Positions 7,092-15,086 of a DNA stretch of 34,821 nucleotides are shown here, in pieces. The translations under genes were made by a program, and so were the position numbers. The stretch's first letter is position 1, and each line of letters begins with the position of its first letter. The notes under the pieces were generated by a model. It did not search any database and was not told the DNA's origin. It saw nothing but the letters and a program-made list of their open reading frames with translations. The stretch is from CAZRHR01 sp964599915 (GTDB lineage: Bacteria; Bacteroidota; Bacteroidia; CAIKAF01), in the NCBI GenBank assembly GCA_964599915.1, contig CAZRHR010000021.1, positions 1-34,821 of the forward strand. The letters are read 5' to 3'.

Positions 7092-8275
7092 TAAATTGGA
7101 ATGAAAGTGACTTGGTCTCCCGCTTCCCAATACAATTTTCCCGGGGGTAAAACTGCTAGACCATTCGCACCAATAAATCCCCCAAGCATGTAAGAAGCCT
7201 GTCCAGGAAGTGGAATCACTTCTTTCTCCTGAAGATGGGCGCGAATATAACTTGTTCTACTCATTTCTCCCGTAAATTGCGCTCCAAGCCGATATGTTTT
7301 GGCCTGTTCCTCCGGGAAAACTAACGTTTTGCCTTTGAAATATTGAATCAAAGGATGAAGATATACATGCCAGATGCACATGACGGCAGCCGGATTCCCC
7401 GGTAAAGCGGCCACAAGGGTATGGCCCTTTTGGCCCATCCAAAATGGTTTGCCTGGTTTTTGACTTACACCGTGAAAACATTTTTTTACGCCCACCTTGT
7501 CCAAAGCTTCCGGCACATGGTCATAATCGCCAACTGAAACTCCACCCGTTATGATGAGCAAGTCCGCATAAAAGCCCTTTTCCAGTTGTTTTGCAATCCC
7601 ATGGACATCATCGTCAACATATTCCAATTGGGAAGGCAATTGCTGCTGCTGGCAATAGGCCATAAGGGCGGGACCATTTTCATCCCAAATTTGCCCTTGT
7701 TTTAAATCTTTGGGAAATGGAACCACTTCGTGACCCGTCACCAAAATGTGTACTTTGGGTGGTTCGAACACTTTGGCAGAGGAAATCCCCAAGCCATGAA
7801 GCAGACCAAAATGTTCTGGGGTAAGGGTTTGTCCCACAGACAGCAAAGGCGCCCCAGGCGCAAATTGTTCTCCTTTTTCTCGGATAAAAGAACCCATCAC
7901 GGGCGACTTTGAGAGGGTAAGTTGGTTGTCTGAAACGGAGGTGTGTTCTTGCATGACCACGGAAACAACGGGCTCGGGTACTGCGGCGCCAGTAAAAATT
8001 CGAATCGCTTCACCAGGCGCAATTGGGCCTAGAAATGGCGCGCCTGCCCGACTTTCACCCACCAAGCGATAGGCGGTTTCTTGTAAATTTCCCAAAGCAT
8101 ATCCGTCTACAGAGGATTGCCGAAAAGGAGGGTGTGCGTGGGCCGCCTTTACATCGCAAGAAAGGACTTTTCCCAACAATTGTGGTAGTGGCAATTGCGC
8201 TTCACGCCTTGGTGGCAAAATCTCCCGTATCATACGGCGTACTTCTTCCGGTGAAATCAGACTCCAACTGCGCAT
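7091..8275 (-). CDS. moeA: Molybdopterin molybdenumtransferase MoeA
   Basis: A 394-residue enzyme, close to the usual MoeA length, that inserts molybdate into adenylylated molybdopterin. Visible features are the N-terminal SSVDGYAL segment (about 54-61), IFTGAAVPEP (93-102), the MogA-like domain with VTGHEVV (about 178-184) and TGGVSVGDYDHV (about 240-251), the LPGNPAAVM loop (about 290-298), and a C-terminal domain ending in VTFIPI. It is the first gene of a minus-strand moeA-moaD-moeB operon. A 97-bp gap separates it from the divergent allantoinase gene, so the two may share control; a 13-bp palindrome lies in that gap. The molybdoenzyme served is not visible here. Confidence 0.95.
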   Translation of the reverse strand: MRSWSLISPEEVRRMIREILPPRREAQLPLPQLLGKVLSCDVKAAHAHPPFRQSSVDGYALGNLQETAYRLVGESRAGAPFLGPIAPGEAIRIFTGAAVPEPVVSVVMQEHTSVSDNQLTLSKSPVMGSFIREKGEQFAPGAPLLSVGQTLTPEHFGLLHGLGISSAKVFEPPKVHILVTGHEVVPFPKDLKQGQIWDENGPALMAYCQQQQLPSQLEYVDDDVHGIAKQLEKGFYADLLIITGGVSVGDYDHVPEALDKVGVKKCFHGVSQKPGKPFWMGQKGHTLVAALPGNPAAVMCIWHVYLHPLIQYFKGKTLVFPEEQAKTYRLGAQFTGEMSRTSYIRAHLQEKEVIPLPGQASYMLGGFIGANGLAVLPPGKLYWEAGDQVTFIPI

Positions 8276-8348
8276 GCCGTGAAATTACAACCCCTGTATC
8301 GATTTCCCAAAAACGCAAACGCTCATGGCTAGAAACAACGTGGAATGA

Positions 8349-8361
8349 GAGAATAATTCTC
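8349..8361. promoter_or_regulatory. Palindromic operator candidate between moeA and allB
   Basis: The perfect inverted repeat GAGAAT-A-ATTCTC sits in the divergent moeA/allB intergenic region and abuts a -7-like element (CATTTTTG, 8361-8368) that ends 4 nt before the allB ATG. With flanks it resembles the 7-1-7 layout of Fur-family sites. The regulator is unknown. Confidence 0.35.
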
Positions 8362-8372
8362 ATTTTTGTACC

Positions 8373-9692
8373 ATGAACACCACTGCTTTTTCTTTACAAT
8401 CTCAAAGGATTTTTTTTCCCGATGGGATTCGTCCTGGTTGTCTCACCATTATTGGGGGCGCCATCGCAGAAATTCATTCCCATGGAGGCGGTGATGCGGG
8501 CCTACCCATGGAAGATATGGGAGATTTACTGGTGATGCCGGGTTTGATTGATCCGCATGTACATATCAATGAACCTGGTCGCACCCATTGGGAAGGTTTT
8601 GAAACGGCAACCGCGGCAGCGCGTTCAGGCGGTGTGACTACCTTGGTGGAAATGCCACTAAATGCATCACCTGTGACGACAAGTCTGGCGGCTTTGAAGG
8701 AAAAAGTCCAAGCCTCTAGACAAAAACTAGCCGTAACTACCTTGTTTTATGGTGGAGTAGTACCAGGAAATGAGTCGGAATTGGAACCCATGTTGGATGC
8801 CGGGGTTCCCGGTTTAAAGGCTTTTATGACCTATTCCGGAATTGAAGATTTTCCGGCTTCCGGCCCCAAAGAACTTCGGAACGCCTTGCAAATACTCAAA
8901 AAGTACAACAGGCCTTTGCTGGTACATGCCGAATTGGATTTCCCGCATCCAGAAGATCACCTACTTTCCCTACATCCATCTTCTTACCAAGCTTATCTCG
9001 CCAGTAGGCCACCCGCTTGGGAAGACCAAGCCATCGCGCAACTCATTGACTTATGTCGTGAAACCCAAAGTTGGGTGCATATTGTTCACCTTTCTTCGGC
9101 CAGTGCATTGCCCATGATTCGCGCAGCAAGGGCTGAAGGTTTGCCGCTTACTGTAGAAACAGCGCAGCATTATTTGGTTTTTGCGGCGGAGCAAATTCCC
9201 GATGGAAAAACTGCGTTTAAGTGTGCGCCTCCTATTCGGGAAAAAGCCAACAATGACCTTTTATGGGAAGCTTTGCTTGCGGGAGATATCGATTTTGTGG
9301 CCACAGACCACTCACCCGCGCCACCGGAAATGAAAGCTTTGGCATCTGGCAGTTTTAAAGAGGCATGGGGCGGTATTGCGGGCATACAATTTGCACTTCC
9401 TGCCTTGTGGACAGGAATGAAAAAAAGAAATATTCCTCTGGATTACCTTTTGAAGTGGGGATGTGAAGGGCCGGCAAAATTTATTCAAGCCGGACATCGT
9501 TTAGGAAAAATAGCTCCGGGTTATCAGGCCGATTTGGTTGCCTGGCGTCCCGAGGAGGAGGTGTTTTTTACAGAAGCAGATGTCCTTCATCGACATAAAC
9601 TTAGTCCCTATACGCATACGTCTTGGTTTGGTAAGGTGTACAAGGTTTGGAATCAAGTAAAACCAGGATATCCCAAGTTGCAGAAAACATGA
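8373..9692 (+). CDS. allB: Allantoinase
   Basis: A 439-residue cyclic amidohydrolase of the allantoinase/dihydroorotase group. It opens allantoin to allantoate in purine breakdown. Metal ligands visible are His62 and His64 (DPHVHINEPGRT), the carboxylated Lys149 candidate (LKAFMTYSG), His185 (VHAELD), His239 (IVHLSSA) and Asp312 (ATDHSPAP). The segments HWEGFETATAAARSGGVTTL and KCAPPIRE favour allantoinase over dihydroorotase. Its TGA overlaps the ATG of the next gene (ATGA), so it is coupled to a hydroxyacid dehydrogenase. Adenine deaminase in the same window (32094-33740) fits a purine-salvage or degradation theme, but no uricase or allantoate hydrolase is visible. Confidence 0.85.
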   Translation: MNTTAFSLQSQRIFFPDGIRPGCLTIIGGAIAEIHSHGGGDAGLPMEDMGDLLVMPGLIDPHVHINEPGRTHWEGFETATAAARSGGVTTLVEMPLNASPVTTSLAALKEKVQASRQKLAVTTLFYGGVVPGNESELEPMLDAGVPGLKAFMTYSGIEDFPASGPKELRNALQILKKYNRPLLVHAELDFPHPEDHLLSLHPSSYQAYLASRPPAWEDQAIAQLIDLCRETQSWVHIVHLSSASALPMIRAARAEGLPLTVETAQHYLVFAAEQIPDGKTAFKCAPPIREKANNDLLWEALLAGDIDFVATDHSPAPPEMKALASGSFKEAWGGIAGIQFALPALWTGMKKRNIPLDYLLKWGCEGPAKFIQAGHRLGKIAPGYQADLVAWRPEEEVFFTEADVLHRHKLSPYTHTSWFGKVYKVWNQVKPGYPKLQKT

Positions 9693-10630
9693 AGTTCCTT
9701 CGGATTGACCCCATGGACGAGGTGATTGACCTCAGGCTCAGGGCCGAAGGCCATGTGGTAGATGTGCTTTTTCCTAAGGATGCCGACGAATGTATCCGTC
9801 TTCTTCAGAACTATCAAGGCCTTATTCTTCGAAGTAGGATAGTGGTCTCCGCCGAGATGATGGCTGCTTGTCCAAATCTCCGAATTATCGGCCGCGCAGG
9901 TGCAGGAATGGAAAACATAGATGTGGCTGCGGCTGGTCAGTTGGGCATTGTTTGTTTTAATTCTCCGGAAGGCAACCGGGATGCTGTGGGTGAGCATACC
10001 ATCGCATTACTGCTGGCCTTATTGAAAAATATTGCTCCTGCGCGTGAGGCCATTGCGCATGGGATTTGGGACAGAGTCCAATATACAGGGGGAGATCTTC
10101 GTTCTCAAACCGTAGGTATTTTGGGCTTGGGACACATGGGGACCGCTTTTGCTGAAAGACTTCAGGGTTTCAAAGTTCGCTGTATTGCGTATGATAAATA
10201 TCGCCCCATTCATCCGAATGACCCCGCCGAGCGGGTAAGTTTGGAGGAATTGATGGCAAGCGCCACCGTCCTAAGTCTACATTTGCCCCTTACCTCAGAA
10301 ACAAAGGGTTGGATTGACCAAAGCTTTATTCAGCAAATGACCCACCCCTTTTTTCTTCTCAATACGGCTAGAGGTAGTTTAGTTCAAGTGAATGCGTTAC
10401 TTAAGGGACTGGAAAATGGGAAAATTCTGGGTGCCGGGTTGGATGTATTAGAGGTGGAAAACACCCGCTTCCAGGTAGAAAAATCGGAACACCTCGAGGT
10501 GCTTTCCGCCCTCACGGCCTTTCCGCAAGTGCTTATTACCCCTCATACGGCCGGGATTACAGCGTGTTCTATGACAGGCATTGCTTCTGTTCTTGCCGAT
10601 AAAATTTTAGCTCATCTCCATACCTCGTAG
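9689..10630 (+). CDS. D-2-hydroxyacid dehydrogenase (SerA-like)
   Basis: A 313-residue NAD-dependent dehydrogenase of the phosphoglycerate dehydrogenase type. The NAD-binding motif GILGLGHMG is at about 149-157. The catalytic set appears as the Arg in NTARGSLV, the Glu in the GLDVLEVE region and the His in ITPHTAG. It lacks the C-terminal ACT domain of long SerA forms. The start at 9689 is chosen because ATG overlaps the allB TGA (ATGA) and the beta strand MKFLRID begins there; the longer frame from 9647 lies inside allB. It could be 3-phosphoglycerate dehydrogenase for serine synthesis, or, given allB, reduce glyoxylate or hydroxypyruvate; sequence alone does not decide. Confidence 0.85.
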   Translation: MKFLRIDPMDEVIDLRLRAEGHVVDVLFPKDADECIRLLQNYQGLILRSRIVVSAEMMAACPNLRIIGRAGAGMENIDVAAAGQLGIVCFNSPEGNRDAVGEHTIALLLALLKNIAPAREAIAHGIWDRVQYTGGDLRSQTVGILGLGHMGTAFAERLQGFKVRCIAYDKYRPIHPNDPAERVSLEELMASATVLSLHLPLTSETKGWIDQSFIQQMTHPFFLLNTARGSLVQVNALLKGLENGKILGAGLDVLEVENTRFQVEKSEHLEVLSALTAFPQVLITPHTAGITACSMTGIASVLADKILAHLHTS

Positions 10631-10660
10631 CGGGATGAACCAACCTTTGGAGAGTTCTTT

Positions 10661-10668
10661 TACCTTTG
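10661..10668 (+). promoter_or_regulatory. Promoter -7 box (TACCTTTG) for the Wzz-like gene
   Basis: A perfect TAnnTTTG element ends 5 nt before the ATG at 10674. It decides the start: the upstream ATG at 10635 would lie before the promoter. No good -33 box is seen. Confidence 0.5.
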
Positions 10669-10673
10669 CACAC

Positions 10674-11696
10674 ATGGATGCACCAACAAACCCCAATGAA
10701 TTCAATTTCAAAAGCCTCAACGTTTGGGCTTTTCTCATCAGATGGCGGAAACCCCTACTGCTGATCAATTTGGTGACGGCTTTGGTGACCGCTGGTGTCA
10801 CTTTATTGCTGCCCAATAAATACCAAAGCGTTCACATCTTTTATCCGGCGGTTACGCAATCCGTTAGCCGACTCATGAGCTCAAATCCGGGTAATACCAA
10901 GGATTTTGGTGCCTATGGAGAAGAAGAAGAAGCAGAACGTGCCATCCAGTTGCTCCAATCTAGCGAAATTCGTGAGTATATTATCTCCAAGTTTAACTTG
11001 TGGGAAGCCTACGATATAGATCCAAATGCCCCTAAGGCACGTACGAAAATGGCTAAAAAATACAACCGCCATGTATCGTTTCGCAGAAATGAATTCAATG
11101 CCGTAGAAATTTCTGTTTTACATACCAATCCAGATACGGCGGCTTCCATGGCCAACGAAATTGCCGCCCGATTGGATACGGTAAAAAATCGCATTCAAAG
11201 AGAAAGAGCCGCAGAAGGATTACGGGTGGTAGAAGAAGAGTATTTTTCCTTGCGCCATCGCGTAGCCGAAATTTCGGATTCCCTAGATGTGATTCGTGGA
11301 TTGGGTATCAACGATTATACCTCACAGTCCGAAGTACTCAATAAAGAATACGCCATTGCCTTGGCTAAAGGAGATCAACGGGCCGTAAAAGCACTGGAAG
11401 AAAAACTTTCCATTCTATCTAAATATGGTTCCGCTTATGTTGGCCTGAATGAGGCATTAAAGCTTCAAACGGAGCAATTGGTCATGCTGGAAAGAAAGTA
11501 CAAAGAGATTAAAGCGGATGCAGACAACAACATCAACCAGAAAATGGTGGTAGATTATGCCTATGCAGCCGATGATAAAGCTTCCCCCAAACGAACCTTG
11601 ATTGTTTTGGCGGCAACTTTGTTTTCTTTCATCCTTTCCCTTTTCTTTTTGGTGGGCTGGGAGCAATATTCAACCTATCAAAAGACCAAGGCGTGA
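10674..11696 (+). CDS. Wzz-like polysaccharide chain-length/co-polymerase protein
   Basis: A 340-residue inner-membrane protein with membrane segments near both ends (about 24-45 and 307-329) and a large periplasmic part rich in heptad-like helices (about 150-290), the layout of Wzz/PCP proteins that set polysaccharide chain length. The C-terminal SPKRTLIVLAA stretch with Pro just before the second membrane helix is typical. No cytoplasmic kinase domain is attached. I prefer the ATG at 10674 (start MDAPTNPNEF) over 10635 because a -7 promoter box lies between them. The stop overlaps the GTG start of the next gene, an O-antigen ligase-like protein, so the pair is probably coupled and works on one polymer. 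No glycosyltransferases are adjacent. Confidence 0.8.
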   Translation: MDAPTNPNEFNFKSLNVWAFLIRWRKPLLLINLVTALVTAGVTLLLPNKYQSVHIFYPAVTQSVSRLMSSNPGNTKDFGAYGEEEEAERAIQLLQSSEIREYIISKFNLWEAYDIDPNAPKARTKMAKKYNRHVSFRRNEFNAVEISVLHTNPDTAASMANEIAARLDTVKNRIQRERAAEGLRVVEEEYFSLRHRVAEISDSLDVIRGLGINDYTSQSEVLNKEYAIALAKGDQRAVKALEEKLSILSKYGSAYVGLNEALKLQTEQLVMLERKYKEIKADADNNINQKMVVDYAYAADDKASPKRTLIVLAATLFSFILSLFFLVGWEQYSTYQKTKA

Positions 11697-13147
11697 ACGC
11701 CAAGCTACCCGTTCGGACCTTATATGGAATAGCCGCCTTACTTCTTGCGCTGCAAGTTTGGCTCATCTCCCTCGAATGGTTTTGGTACCTTCTGCTCCCA
11801 TTTGTCCTGCTGGTATTGGTATGGTTGTTTTTTTCCATTGATAAGTTTTTTCTCGTAGCCACTTTTGCGGCTCCCCTTTCAATTGAATTAGATGTTGGGG
11901 GCATGAACCTTGGGCTGAGTTTACCTTGTGAGCCCATGCTGCTTGCCCTGACCATGATGTTTTGGCTTAAACTTTTGGTGGAAAAAGTAGATGGTCAAGG
12001 CTATTGGCGGCATCCTTTGGTTTGGGTGACCCTGGTTCACGTGGGGTGGATGGCCATTTCTACATTTTTCAGTGAATTGCCTGAGGTTTCTTTGAAATTT
12101 TTGGCCACTCGGATTTGGTTTACTTCATCCATGTTTTTTCTCGGCATTTTTATTTTTAGAAAAAACATCAACATTCATCGCTTCTTATGGATGTACCTTT
12201 TGCCCCTTAGTGGCGTGGTGGTCTACACCCTTATTCGACATGCCGGATACCAATTCGAAAAGCAACCTGCCCACTGGGTCATGGATCCTTTTTTCCAAGA
12301 CCATACGCATTATGGCGCCATGCTAGCCATGTTTTTTCCTTTTATTTTAACCGCGGTCTGGGCGTATAAGACGTCCCCTTTTCTTCGTATGTGTATGCTG
12401 GTGGTACTTGGCATTATGGCCGTGGGATTACTCATGTCCATTTCCCGTGCTGCATGGCTAAGCATAATTGGGGCGGCAGGGGTTTTTCTTTTGATGTGGC
12501 TGCGCATCCGCTGGTACGTGGTGGTTGGTGGCGCGGCTAGTTTGGTTGGCCTGTTTTTCCTGTTTCAAACCGAAATTATTATGGAGTTGGAAAAAACGAA
12601 GGATGTTTCTTCCGGCGAATTTGTAGAACATTTTAGATCGGCAACCAACATCCGTTCAGATGCCTCGAATACGGAACGCCTTTTGCGGTGGAACGCCGCT
12701 TTACGTATGTTTAAAGAACGGCCCGTGACAGGATTTGGTCCGGGCACGTACCAATTTTGCTACGCACCTTACCAGCGTTCCTATGAGCTCACTATCATTT
12801 CTACGAATTTTGGGGATGGTGGAAACGCACATAGCGAATATCTTGGACCGCTTGCAGAACAAGGATTGCCGGGCATGTTATCTTTTATTAGTCTTGGTGT
12901 AGTGGCACTTATTATTGGAGCCCGTATTGTGTATCATCCTTTGTTGGAAACTTCTGAAAGATGGTTGGGTTACACCATTTTACTGGGCCTTGTGACTTAT
13001 TTTTTACACGGATTTTTAAATAATTTCCTCAATACCGATGAAGCCTCGGTGCCTTTTTGGGGTTTTATGGCCATGCTAACGGCCATGGATTTACAATTAA
13101 AACAAAGACAACTTGCCCATGAACACGGAAGCACAAGTATTGGCTGA
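11693..13147 (+). CDS. O-antigen ligase/polymerase-like (Wzy_C) membrane protein
   Basis: A 484-residue protein with about ten to twelve hydrophobic segments. The main periplasmic loop (about 310-395) carries GFGPGTYQF and GGNAHSEYLGPLAEQGLPG, the NAH..YL..L.E.G..G signature of the Wzy_C/WaaL family that joins or polymerises lipid-linked glycans. The start codon is GTG, overlapping the Wzz-like stop (GTGA). It is cotranscribed with the chain-length protein upstream, and the DinB-like gene starts 29 nt before its end. Whether it is a polymerase or a ligase cannot be told from sequence, since the two share the fold; the neighbouring Wzz-like protein leans toward polymerase. Confidence 0.82.
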   Translation: MNAKLPVRTLYGIAALLLALQVWLISLEWFWYLLLPFVLLVLVWLFFSIDKFFLVATFAAPLSIELDVGGMNLGLSLPCEPMLLALTMMFWLKLLVEKVDGQGYWRHPLVWVTLVHVGWMAISTFFSELPEVSLKFLATRIWFTSSMFFLGIFIFRKNINIHRFLWMYLLPLSGVVVYTLIRHAGYQFEKQPAHWVMDPFFQDHTHYGAMLAMFFPFILTAVWAYKTSPFLRMCMLVVLGIMAVGLLMSISRAAWLSIIGAAGVFLLMWLRIRWYVVVGGAASLVGLFFLFQTEIIMELEKTKDVSSGEFVEHFRSATNIRSDASNTERLLRWNAALRMFKERPVTGFGPGTYQFCYAPYQRSYELTIISTNFGDGGNAHSEYLGPLAEQGLPGMLSFISLGVVALIIGARIVYHPLLETSERWLGYTILLGLVTYFLHGFLNNFLNTDEASVPFWGFMAMLTAMDLQLKQRQLAHEHGSTSIG

Positions 13148-13619
13148 TGTTTTTGACGCCACCCGCACAGCGTCTTTGCAAGCATTTAATGCGATGCTTA
13201 AAGCCGGCGTAGATTTGCATCAAGTTTTTACGGTAGAAGGTAAAAGCCTGAATGCTCCTTTTTGGATTATGGCGCATTTGGCGGTTAGCGAACAGTTTTT
13301 ATTGCTGCATGCATTGGGTGGTCCACGCATTAAACTGCCTTATGCCAGGATGTTTGGGTTAGGTGCTGTTCCTCCGGCCAAAGAAGATTGTCCTCCCCTA
13401 GAAGAAATCATGAGAGATGTACACTTGGTTCATGAAGCCTCTATGCAATGGGTGCGCGGATTAAGCCAAGCAGATTTACTTTCTCCTACGGCTACGGGAA
13501 CCAGCTTTGGCGGCGTTGACCAAAAACGCGCTTTGATTATCCACGCCATTCGGCACGAAGGCATGCATGCCGGACATTTGGGATGGCTTTGTAAAATTCA
13601 CGGTTTACCTACCATATAA
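13119..13619 (+). CDS. DinB/YfiT-like four-helix protein
   Basis: A 166-residue helical protein resembling the DinB/DUF664 superfamily, which often binds a metal through three histidines. Candidates are the His in WIMAHLAVSEQ and the two in HAIRHEGMHAGHLGWL, matching the usual H...HxxxH spacing near the C-terminus. Members include thiol-dependent transferases and many uncharacterised proteins. I choose the ATG at 13119; an in-frame TTG at 13113 would add two residues. It overlaps the preceding membrane-protein gene by 29 nt in another frame, so it may be the last gene of that operon. Its 3' end forms one arm of a strong hairpin. Substrate unknown. Confidence 0.75.
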   Translation: MNTEAQVLADVFDATRTASLQAFNAMLKAGVDLHQVFTVEGKSLNAPFWIMAHLAVSEQFLLLHALGGPRIKLPYARMFGLGAVPPAKEDCPPLEEIMRDVHLVHEASMQWVRGLSQADLLSPTATGTSFGGVDQKRALIIHAIRHEGMHAGHLGWLCKIHGLPTI

Positions 13620-13636
13620 AAGGTGGGTAAACCGTG
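13599..13636. terminator. 15-bp stem hairpin between convergent genes
   Basis: An inverted repeat with one G-T pair: left arm CACGGTTTACCTACC, 8-nt loop, right arm GGTGGGTAAACCGTG. It includes the last five codons and the stop of the DinB-like gene and lies between it and folE. No T-run follows immediately, so it may act as an mRNA-end stabiliser or a weak two-way terminator. Confidence 0.55.
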
Positions 13637-13655
13637 CATTGAAATGTTTAAGAAA

Positions 13656-14327
13656 TTAGTCTTTTTTCCCTGCGTATTGTAGAAACTCATTTCTGGTAGA
13701 CATGTCCAGAAACTTTCCTGAATAGCTGGAAGTAATGGTTCTGCTTTCGTGGTCGCGAATGCCACGCATGGTTACGCAAAGATGCTCTGCATCGAGTAAT
13801 ACGGCCACATCCTCTGTGTCAAGCATGTTCTTTAATTCTTCGGCAATTTGCATTGTGAGGCGCTCCTGAACCTGTGGTCTCCGAGCATAGTATTCCACAA
13901 TTCGATTCAGCTTGCTTAAGCCGACCACCTTGTTCTTGGGGATGTACCCAATGGCGGCAGTTCCAATGATGGGTACAAAATGGTGCTCACAGTGAGATTG
14001 AACGCGAATATTTTTTTCTACCAGCATGTGCTGGAATCCGTATTTATTTTCGAATAATGAAACCTTGGGCTTATTATCCGGATTTAAACCCGAAAAAATT
14101 TCTTTCACAAACATTTTGGCCACGCGGTTCGGCGTATTCTTGAGGCTATCGTCTTTCAAGTCTAGTCCCAAAATATGCATGATGTCTTTGAAATTTTTCT
14201 CAATGAGCTCAATTTTGGTGGCATCATCCATCACAAAGGCATCTAAACGCATGGGTGTCTCTACTGAGAAAAAACCGTGATCATCGTCGTCTGACGTATG
14301 TTGTTTTGGTGAAAATGAGTGATCCAT
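13656..14327 (-). CDS. folE: GTP cyclohydrolase I
   Basis: A 223-residue type I GTP cyclohydrolase that converts GTP to 7,8-dihydroneopterin triphosphate, the first step to folate or other pterins. The zinc ligands are visible as Cys113, His116 (SHCEHHFVP) and Cys184 (AEHLCVTMRG), and the GLSKLNRIVEYYARRPQVQE segment and the C-terminal SRTITSSYSGKF are canonical. The first 25 residues are acidic and His-rich (DDDDH), typical of a variable N-terminal extension. The gene lies on the minus strand, 87 nt after the deoxynucleoside kinase, and converges on the DinB-like gene. Length agrees with the family. Confidence 0.97.
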   Translation of the reverse strand: MDHSFSPKQHTSDDDDHGFFSVETPMRLDAFVMDDATKIELIEKNFKDIMHILGLDLKDDSLKNTPNRVAKMFVKEIFSGLNPDNKPKVSLFENKYGFQHMLVEKNIRVQSHCEHHFVPIIGTAAIGYIPKNKVVGLSKLNRIVEYYARRPQVQERLTMQIAEELKNMLDTEDVAVLLDAEHLCVTMRGIRDHESRTITSSYSGKFLDMSTRNEFLQYAGKKD

Positions 14328-14414
14328 ACAAGATTGTTACGTGTAAAACAACAGGGAGTTTCCCATTTGGTTTAACGTTTGAGCAAAAAAGTTCAACAAG
14401 CCCGGATAACTGCC

Positions 14415-15029
14415 TTAGAATAAACCTGCCACCTCTGCTTGAATGGCATTGAAAATGGTTCCAAGGTCTTCCGGAACCTCAGGGAAATTGTTGTTGTCTA
14501 CATCAATGATGAGCAATTTACCTTCTGTGTAAGATGAAATCCAAGCCTCGTATCTTTCATTCAGACGTTTTAGATAATCTAGTCGAATGGCATTTTCGTA
14601 ATCTCTTCCTCTCTTTTGAATTTGGTGTACAAGGGTGGGTACGGAAGCCCTCAGATAAATTAATAAATCAGGAGGTTGAATGAAGCCGGAAATCAATTTG
14701 AACAAATCCATGTAATTGTTGAAGTCGCGGGTGGTCATTAGACCCATGGCATGCAAGTTCGGAGCGAAAATAAAGGCATCTTCATAGATGGTTCTATCCT
14801 GAATTACATTTTTCCCTGACCGGCGAATATCAACAATTTGATGAAAGCGGGACCGTAAAAAGTACACTTGAAGGTTGAAAGACCAGCGCTGCATGTCCTC
14901 GTAAAAATCGTTCAAATACGGATTGTCATCCGCATCTTCATAGTGCGCTTCCCATCCAAAATGTTTCTCTAAACGAGAGGTAAGGGTGGTTTTTCCTGAA
15001 CCAATATTTCCGGCGATGGCAAAATGCAT
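14415..15029 (-). CDS. Deoxynucleoside kinase
   Basis: A 204-residue P-loop kinase of the deoxyadenosine/deoxyguanosine/thymidine kinase-2 type, which phosphorylates deoxynucleosides for salvage. The Walker A loop GNIGSGKTT is at residues 7-15, the DRTIYED motif (the usual DRS-type base) near 80, and the arginine-rich lid KRGRDYE near 150. The start is set at the ATG at 15029, giving MHFAIAGNIG; a GTG nine codons upstream (15056) falls within a promoter-like box CATATTTG (minus strand, 15056-15063), so it is unlikely to be used. The gene precedes folE on the same strand. Base specificity cannot be read from sequence. Confidence 0.92.
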   Translation of the reverse strand: MHFAIAGNIGSGKTTLTSRLEKHFGWEAHYEDADDNPYLNDFYEDMQRWSFNLQVYFLRSRFHQIVDIRRSGKNVIQDRTIYEDAFIFAPNLHAMGLMTTRDFNNYMDLFKLISGFIQPPDLLIYLRASVPTLVHQIQKRGRDYENAIRLDYLKRLNERYEAWISSYTEGKLLIIDVDNNNFPEVPEDLGTIFNAIQAEVAGLF

Positions 15030-15055
15030 GACAGCTGTGTTCTTATAGTTGAACA

Positions 15056-15063
15056 CAAATATG
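15056..15063 (-). promoter_or_regulatory. Promoter -7-like box (CATATTTG) for the deoxynucleoside kinase
   Basis: Reading the minus strand, CATATTTG differs from TAnnTTTG at its first base and lies 26 nt upstream of the ATG at 15029. It overlaps the GTG at 15056 and so argues for the downstream ATG. Confidence 0.35.
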
Positions 15064-15086
15064 CAAAAAAAACCATTGGTGGGGGG

